Source: Notospermus geniculatus
Lineage: Eukaryota > Nemertea > Pilidiophora > Heteronemertea > Lineidae
Assembly: GCA_002633025.1 (NCBI GenBank)
Contig: NMRB01000481.1
Location: 26,210-90,209 of the forward strand
DNA length: 64,000 bases
Direction: 5' to 3'
Under the pieces are notes generated by a model that did no database searches, was not told the DNA's origin, and was given only the letters and a program-made list of their open reading frames with translations. The position numbers were made by a program, and so were the translations under genes. Positions 40,001 to 49,000 of the stretch are shown piece after piece; position 1 is the first letter of the stretch, and each line of letters opens with the position of its first letter.

Positions 40001-43000
40001 TCGATCTATCTGCCAGCATTCCCCAGACAACAGCGAGGTTTCGCAAGCGCCCGGTTAGGCCATACGACAACGTTTATCTGTTGTTTGCGTGCACCCACAC
40101 AATAGATAAACGTCGTCGTAGGGCCTAGCCGGGCGCTTGCGAAACTTCACTATTTAAAGGGAAAACACTGACAGACGGAAACACTGGCAGATGTTACACC
40201 TGTAACAGCAAAGAACAGGAAAAATATAGCGCAAGTTCTTAACCAAACAGCTTCAGGATGACGGAAAATTTTCCTGCAGATTTCAGGATAAGAACTTTAA
40301 ATCGAAAATTTCAATGTTTGTCAATCACCAGCAATAAACGTATCGAGATAGTCACGACCCGTCCTAAGTCCGCAATGAATCACATCTATCATTAGGCTGT
40401 CTGATGTGAAAAGGATAGCCTCACCAAGGAAACCCCAACATAATCTTAGAAATAATTGAGTAAAAATAAGAAAGTTAATGAACCATCCAGCTGATGACCA
40501 GCAATCTTTTTATCACGTAGATTTACCAAGTCATCAGAATATAATGCTGATTAACCGAAAGAAATGGAGACTGAACGGCCATGATGTGAAGCGACAGTTG
40601 TGCACTGGGCGTGCATACCGATAACATCCACCATAATCCAGCAAAGTCGACCGATGTGATGCATATTTTAGGACATGGCCGTCGTTCACAAGGTCTTTGT
40701 ACCCTCATACCGTCGATTACACCTAGTTTATGGCTTTCACATGACTAGCCACCATGGAGCACGGCTCGGACGTTACTGCTTCTCTTTGAAAGCTTCGATC
40801 ACGGCAACCAGTCTTGGCCGTAAGCCTGACCAGTGCGGCAGGCACGCTTATGATTCGAAATGGCTCCTGAGGCTAGAGTTACACGGTATGCGGATACGCC
40901 GGTTAACAAAGCGGCGCGCTACCGAGCTCAGGACAGCCGTAGATGTCCTCGGGCCACCGGCCGGCAATCAGTCATTGCCCCTTTTTTAGCCCGTTCGGGC
41001 GTCGGAAACACATCCTTGGCAGAATCGGTGGAAATGTGACTGCAGCATAGAATCGGTGGAAATGTGACTGCAGCATTAGATGTGAAATGTTGTCAACAAG
41101 TGTGAAAATCTAAACATGCGGCGCAGTATATTACTCTTTTTCCATTTTACGATGTCTTACGCATATTCCTTCAACACTTTGTATCAAAAAACAGAAAGAG
41201 ATGTTACAGCCATGCATTTTAACAGACACCTCTTCCAAAGGGATATTTTTTCCATTTCCGCCCGTAACGCCCTTGGCACCACCAAGGTGGTGAAAACTCT
41301 GATACACCATCTGTTCCTCTCAGATTTTGCTTCAGAACGTCGAGATTCGGTTGCCTCAGTGACACAGTAGAGACGAAGGAGACAGTAATTAGACCCTGCA
41401 GATTATCACATCACACGGTTTTGTAACAGTTTCCTCTTTACTACCAAGAAAAATAGAAGAGTATCAGGTAATCAGGTTGCAAATTGCACTTGTAGTAGTC
41501 CCTTGTGATTTAGAAAGCCTCTTTCAAGCTACTTACAAAGGATGTCGCCTTCCTGATGGAGGGCACATTAAGTCCCTGGGCGATAGATTAAAGGATTATA
41601 TTCAAGGAGAGAAGAAAATTGAGTAGGCCTACCTTTCCGTTAAGTGCCTTGCCGAACCACTAGTTAAATAATTTGATGATCAAGAAAAGAAGAAAATAAG
41701 AGTTGGCCTACTTCTTCTCATAGTCATACTTCTCATATTTACCAGCTGGTTTTGATGGATCAATTTGGTTAAAGGTGACATGTTCGCATTACCCCATGGG
41801 TGCGATGATGCTCCCCTGCCTGAATTCCCCCAAACACAAGCGAACCATTATTGGCGGTAGGCTTGTTAGTTTCTTTTGCCGACAAACTCGCGGAAATTTT
41901 GCACTCTGCATATTTGCTCTGACCAAGCGAATGTGGACATTTCCCATTCTAAGGGGGTCGCTGATGCTGGCATACGCTGGACATTATCAATTTGAAGACT
42001 ATGTCACGTCTACCAGACGGCCTTCTTTCGCATTCCATGGATGGTGTGCTTCTATCTCGGCTTACAGACAGGACGTAACATAATGCTATCACCAATCTAT
42101 TTAGCTCGGCGGACTTGCTGATGCATCGAAGTTTCAGCTGAGTGGAATACGGTATCTCTTGAACACCATAACTGGTGAATCAACAGGCCGCCAGTCACAC
42201 AACTTGCGACAACAAATGACCAATCGATAATATACTGTGATTATTGCGAAACTGATTGAATATCAATCATAATTCAGATGCAATCTGTGATCACTAGATC
42301 GGCTAAACAAGCGATTTAGAATGTCAAGCCATGATGAAATATTTATCAATGGCGGCTTAGGAATGACATGCCACAGACGTGAAGCAGATTGAAATTACAT
42401 CCGCTCTCAACACTCAACGTTTCTTTCAGATAAAATTTGCAGCTATATCCTCCGATCTCGTCACATTTTTGTGCCGATGTCCAATCAAATTTGCCAAATG
42501 GATGAAGAGAAAATAGGTGTTACATTTTTAGCCGGAAAGTGGGGTCGGTGACCGGGAATGCTTCCCAAAAATACCACAGTATTGTTAGTAACGCATTATG
42601 GTGATGAGATCATTGCTGGTCTGGCTTATCCTAGAAAGTAGGTATTCACGTACATGTATTCACTGAGTGGTCACGTCTGCTGTAAACCGGCAATCACCAC
42701 AAAAATTGCCGACCACGAAAATTGCCTGTACGAGCAACGAAAGTGGTGAAGTGTGCTGCTATAGCTGATACGGTTTCAGACTCGATGCCGCCGGCCAGTG
42801 CACTCCGCGAAAAATTGTCATTTACATTGTACCTGTAAATGGTACCAAAATGAATGAGGAGTTTACATGCCAACAACATCTCACACCGAAGCACTACTTA
42901 CGAAATGTGTACAGTCGATGGACTTACATTTCGTCAAAAACTATTACGACAATTCGTCTGTGAATATTGATGCACCTCGTTCATCACACTCCCAACCACT

Positions 43001-46000
43001 CGCAGCCTATCGCTTGAAATAATCCGTTTTACCAAAAATTTATAAGGCGAGCTTTTTGGTTTTATTCAGTTTTCAGACTCAGGCAAAATGGTTGAGTTAA
43101 GAATCTTTGTAAAACATCGGATAATGATGGAGCGTTGAGCCGCCGATAACGAAATCAAGGATTATTTGCATATGCAGAGGTGTTGGCGTCTGTGGCGACA
43201 AGGAATATTGCTCCTAAGGCGGAGACACTTCCAGATTGATTTCTTGCGCGAAGACGACCGGTTAAAGCCAGATTTCCCGATTGCCTTGCGAGTTTCGAAC
43301 AAAACTGCCGATATTTGTCTCTCTAAAATGTCAAGCGACCACTAAATAAACGGCTGCCTTTGGGATCGTCAACCTCTTTTGCTGGTGTAAAGCTTAATGA
43401 TCGCGTCCTCTCCCCTTTAATCCTCCGTTCGTTGAATTCAAAAATCGTTAAATGCGTATTCGTTCGTAATCGGCCTTTGAAGTAAGGTATTAATATCGGA
43501 ACCACTAAATCTCTCCAGCGCTCTCGTCTGATGTTGTTGATAATACGTAAAAGGTCATAGAGCCGTTAAAGCAGTTGCTGTCAAAGTGCATTCATTGAAA
43601 CTCGCCTCGCGATCGATTCGTCGTGTTACAAATACGAGCTACACGAAGCAAGAAACAAGAAAACCCCGCAATTGCTCACCGTAACTTTGTGTTTTTTATC
43701 CGTTTTCAGTTGAATAAGCAACGAGAACGAAAACGAATAATTCATTACAACGGTAGGAACTTTGAATTCGTTCATAACGAGGTTTTTTTGTTTGTTTCTG
43801 AACTAACGGCACAGGAATTAAGATTTACGAGTCGTTACGATGGCGATCCTTGCGCCAAAAGCAATGGGGTACGCTCACATGTACTCCGCTTTAAAGGAGC
43901 CCGGTATTGCCACTTTTTCTCGATAGCCGGCGCCACCATCGCCGTGCACGCCACTCTCCAACACCAGTGAGAAACTACGTTGTCGGCGAATGGACACGAT
44001 GTACTACGTACATTTTTATTGGTTTTTTGTAGTTCGTACTGCCGCCGCTAGGTGGCTCCCTCTACCTCGGCAGTCAAATTACCGGTACAAGATCGCATAC
44101 CGTGCCCCTTTAATGGGTGTGTCGCAGTTTTCCGGTAAAGTCTGCAGCCCAGCGCTTGTGGAATTGGAACCATAGCAGATATACGATACGTACAACTGCT
44201 CAGTCTTTTCTAGAGTTTCAGATTGTAAAGTTCCACTTGAAAAAGACCCCGGTTGGGGTCGAAAATTCGTGAATTCTGGAGATTGACTTTTTGCTTATTA
44301 TCATTTTGTGTGTCAATTTTGTGCTATTCTGTATCTTGGTACAACTGCTTGAGGTGGTATTTATTTCTGAAAGTTTTTGACTTTTGCAAACTCTAAGGAA
44401 AGATAACTACATGTACTTAAGAGAAAAACAACACTCGTGCGTCACACAGCAATAACGCTAGTTACCACAAATTGCATGGCGTTTTATTTCGTGGTAGAAA
44501 GAAGCTTTGAATTTAATCAGCCCTATTTATTTTTTATCTGGACGTAAAAGTATGTCTCCAGCGAATACATGTAGTTTCACGTATCATCAATTAGATGAAC
44601 GTCTGCGACGAGGAAGAGATCGGGTTTTGAATGTAGTTTCGCGATGTTAAGAGAAGAGAACACGCATTTTGGGGAACCAGATGACGGGGTGTCATCCATT
44701 AAGCGGGGTTCATTGGCGCACGGATTTTGTCCGAGTCTCAGGTCCGTAAAAAAATCGATCAAATTGACTTTTGCGTTGTCGTATCCGGAAAACTGGGGGC
44801 AAACGGACTGAAAACGGACCGGATCCATGGACTCAGACCGGTGTAGTAGAATGTCATGTACCCCGATATGAGATGTCCCCCAACAAAAGATTCTGACGGA
44901 ATAAGCGGCAGCTACAAAAGGCCGGACACTAACAGACAGGAACTTCTGTCACGAGATGTCCCCTGTACAAAAGAAGCGGACATCTGGTATCGGGAACATT
45001 AGATTTCATTACACCTGATCTGTGCGCCAGTGATGGACGCTTTAACCGGCGTGTCCGTATATCGTGTGTCTCAATCGCAACCTTATGCATCGCATGGCTA
45101 AAGATTGCGTCGCGTCGATGAAAGCCGTGCTAAATTGTTTGATGATTAGCTAAGCTATAACGGTGAAATAAAAAACCTGCGAACGAGCAATTTGGCACAT
45201 TGAGTTGTCTGTTTTTTTACAGAATGATGCATTATCCCCGCCTTGGGTGGAACATCGCGGGAATTTTGTCCACCACTGGTATGTATTTAATCAGAAACAA
45301 TGCGATCAATCTTGGGTAAATTTCGGCAAGGTGTCTTGAATTCCATTTGGGAAATGAAACAGAAGAAATTCTATTAAAAATTTTATTCTATTGAGAGGTT
45401 CGCGAATGTTAGGCGGCGAATTAAAACGCGCCACATTGCTGTCTGGAAAATAAATTATTCTTGTCCCGGTGTGACAGGGATCTAGGTTCCCCTGCAATCA
45501 AAGTCCGGTTTAACCCAATGGCTTGAGATTTTGGCGTGAACGGGGAACGCCCCGCTTCTTTCGTCCTACAGACTTGACTCGCCACTGCCGCATGGTTCCG
45601 TGGTGAAGCCGTGACGTTGGAGCCGAGGAGTGGAAACATGATTTACACCCACCCAATGTTCCACGACGATTTACAACGTGCCACTTGGCAGAATGGAAAC
45701 TCATTTGCCGATGAGAGGGCTGTCATCGGAGTGACGCGATTCACGACCTAGCTGCTTACGGCCATGCGCCGTCAGCCAGAAAGATTCGTTCTGTACGGAC
45801 TGAACATCAACGAGTGGTAATAAAAAATTCTTTCAATGCTCTATCGCTAATTAAAATCATTCGCCCTAGCGACAGCGAAAAGGTGGAGATTGATTAATTA
45901 AAATTTTTTGTGTAAAAATAATTAAAATTGAATCATGTTAATCATTTCTTTACGTCTTTAAAAGGACACAAGATGAAATAGAAATGGGTGCTCTCAGATT

Positions 46001-49000
46001 GATAATGCAATTTTGTAGATCAAAGTAAATAGTTTTTATTTGCGTTTTGAGCGAGAGTAGGAGTATTTTTCACAGCAGTGAATGGTTTATCAACCGCTGA
46101 GCCAGAAGATTAGGCGAAGTCATACGCAAATAAAGTGACATCGTTTACATTAAATCAACAGTTTAAGAAAGAAGGGAGCATTTTGGAAAAACAGACTGAC
46201 GTGGCTGAGTTCACCTGGGTCATGATTATGGCTTATATTTGTTTAGAACCCTGTGCCCTTATTATGAAAAAGATACCGGTATATTGAAATTAAAGTCCAA
46301 AAATTAAAACCACTCAAGATATCGCAAATTGCGCACCCGCTGGAACACTTTGAAAATTCAATAAAAAGACTTTCTTTTCGTTACTTTGAAAATCCTGTAA
46401 ATTTTTTTAAAACTTATACAATACATTGTACAGTGTGTATCTTTAGAAATGAAGAAAAAAACGTTTGTCAGTTGTAATAATTTCAGAATCCAAGTAAAAA
46501 AGGTATGCCATTTGTAATATCTAAAGAATTCAAGTGCATGTAAAATAGGTGTGCTATTTATACTACCTTAATTCAATTAAAAAGTCTTGAGAATTCAAGT
46601 AAAAAGAGGTACATGTATGCATTTTTAGTATTTGAGATTTCAAGTTAGGTAACTCTAAATTCCAACTGAGTAAAACTCACTCCATATTGGATTCTATTTG
46701 GTACGGCTCCATGCCTAGAGTGAGAAAATTCACTCCAAAATTGGGTGACTTTTCATGCGAGTCCGTTTGCCAGTATGTTCCGAAAAATGGGAATCGCCGC
46801 ACAGAAAAATGGCCACACTGAAAAACGTTACACAGGCTTTTTGTAATAGTATATAATGTCTGTTCATTATTTCTCCGCACACAAAACGCTCTGACCTAAT
46901 CGTAAATGGGTGGATTTCCATAATTCCCGGAGTCAGTAGCCGTGGTTACACTACATAGAAATCCCCGGGTTTTTTGACACCCGGGTCTAGCCCGGCTCTG
47001 AAAAATCGCTGCTGAGGCCCGGTGCCCGTCAACACTACTCAGATTTTGTGACGGGGACCTAAATTAAGCCCTCCAAAAACCGTTCGAGCTCGGAGGGGAT
47101 TATTACACTGCGTTTTTAACAGGTGTGGACAGAAAAAACCCGGGTTCGACACGGGTTTTTTTTATGTAGTGTAACAAGGGTAGTATATGCCTTTAATTTC
47201 ACGCTCAGCGGATTAACCACGGCCCTCGGATTAAGGACAAAGCCAGTTGAAGCATGTCAAGAGCACAGGGCACTATTCCCCGTCAGCCCAAGGCTACATG
47301 CCAATATTGATTACAAGAAGTCAATAAAGTCACAACGCCTCATCCATATTCATGAACGGACCTTATGGCTCGTGTAACAAACCTGTGATATACAACCAAA
47401 TGACTCAAAAGTGGAGGATAAATGCCTTGTGATCGATAATGCTGATGGAATCGCCTATCAAGGAGTTCACGTTTCTTGGAACTCCTGGTGTGAGCCACCT
47501 TTTAGCCTGCCACCCTTGGCTTTATCGACTGCAAAGGTCGTTGGACGGGGATAACCTGATTTCATTACTTTTTACGTATGTCCTATAGGAACTTTCGTGT
47601 CGAATAATCCCCATCTGTGGGTGGCAAGTAGGTTAATTTGTGTTGGTGTTTAGGGGTGTAAAATATCACATTGGGACATCGGCTTCGCAAAAGATTCGCG
47701 ACCGTGAAGCCATTGATAACCGGCGTGTCCGTATACCGTATACCTCTATGCAAACTTAGCATCACAGCTGAACAACTTCCACGGGATAGTTAATGGGTTT
47801 GGTGTTCGCATTGGCGTTTCGGGCGCTTTGCGAAAACTCCCTAATGTCAGTCATGAAACTGTATACTGCTGCCTGATCACTTCGTTTTCAGCTGTCACTC
47901 AGCCGGACAAATATGATACGAAAGATAAGTCCTCCCAGGGAGTCCTATGCATAACCACCACAGAGACACGAACTACAGCCTCAGGAAGGCAAGCGCGAAA
48001 TCCCGCTGCGAGGTTACGTCGGCAGATACGTCATGCGAAGGTAGCAATAGAAAATTGGATATTTCAATCTAAATCTCGCTGTTTACTGATTGTATAGCGT
48101 ATCGTTATGGCAGTGATTGACAATCAATCAGATCTAAACAACGGGGATTGATATTTTTATTCGCTAATTTATTCAATTTGGAGTGACAGCAAGCTGGATC
48201 CGATGAAAAGCCATCAAATTGCGTTCGCACGGGAGCGCGTCTTCAAGTGCAATTTTAGTAACTTAATCTCTTTCCATTCTCCCGGCAAATTGAGCTAAGA
48301 TCTTTCAATCTTTCTCTCAACGAAACTCAAACTGCCGCCTGATCATGACCTGACTTCAGTCAACGAGGCTATCACCCGTGTTGATAACAAACAAAATCGC
48401 GACGACACGACGTTGCAAATTAGTTTCTACACGTAGATGGAGGCAATTTAATTTCGCCCTCACAAAGCCGAGTTGAAATTGAGACGATGTGTACGGTGGA
48501 AATCGGTGGCCATTTCGTCCTAACATGGAACGATAAAAGCCCATTTTGCTAATCAATACCAGACGTCGTTCCTTTTGGCTGTAGAGTGAGAATTCCTTCA
48601 CCTCCAGACTGGCTTATCCAATTCTCAACAAATCTTAAAGCAGCTTTAAAAGTTAAAGTTAAAGTTTTGGTTTGTATCTGATATCAACAACTTGCAGTGG
48701 GTTTGTATCTGATATCAACAACGGTAGAGGTTCTCATCCCACTTAACACTTTAATCCCAGTCTATCCTGAAACCTTTCAGTAGGCCTACAGATGAGCTGC
48801 TCATTCAGCGCTACAATCTGAGCATTTCCGACCGGTAGCCATTTATAGACCTGGGTAGAGAGAGGCCAGTAAGGCAAAGAGACCTGCCCAAAGTCTCAGG
48901 CCACAGTGGGATTCGAACGTGGGACCCTCTGACAGTAGTCCGAGACCCGAACCACTACACCACCTGGCTCCTTTCACCGAAGTCCGTCACATTTGTTTTG

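Noticed and set aside
38029-40708. Two matching 61-codon frames and other paired frames as a duplicated gene
   Set aside because: They match only because the whole 2.4-kb block is duplicated; there is no start context, domain or conserved coding pattern.
48880-48972. Functional tRNA gene
   Set aside because: Pol III boxes are present, but the acceptor stem does not close and the body continues as a SINE with a 3' tail.
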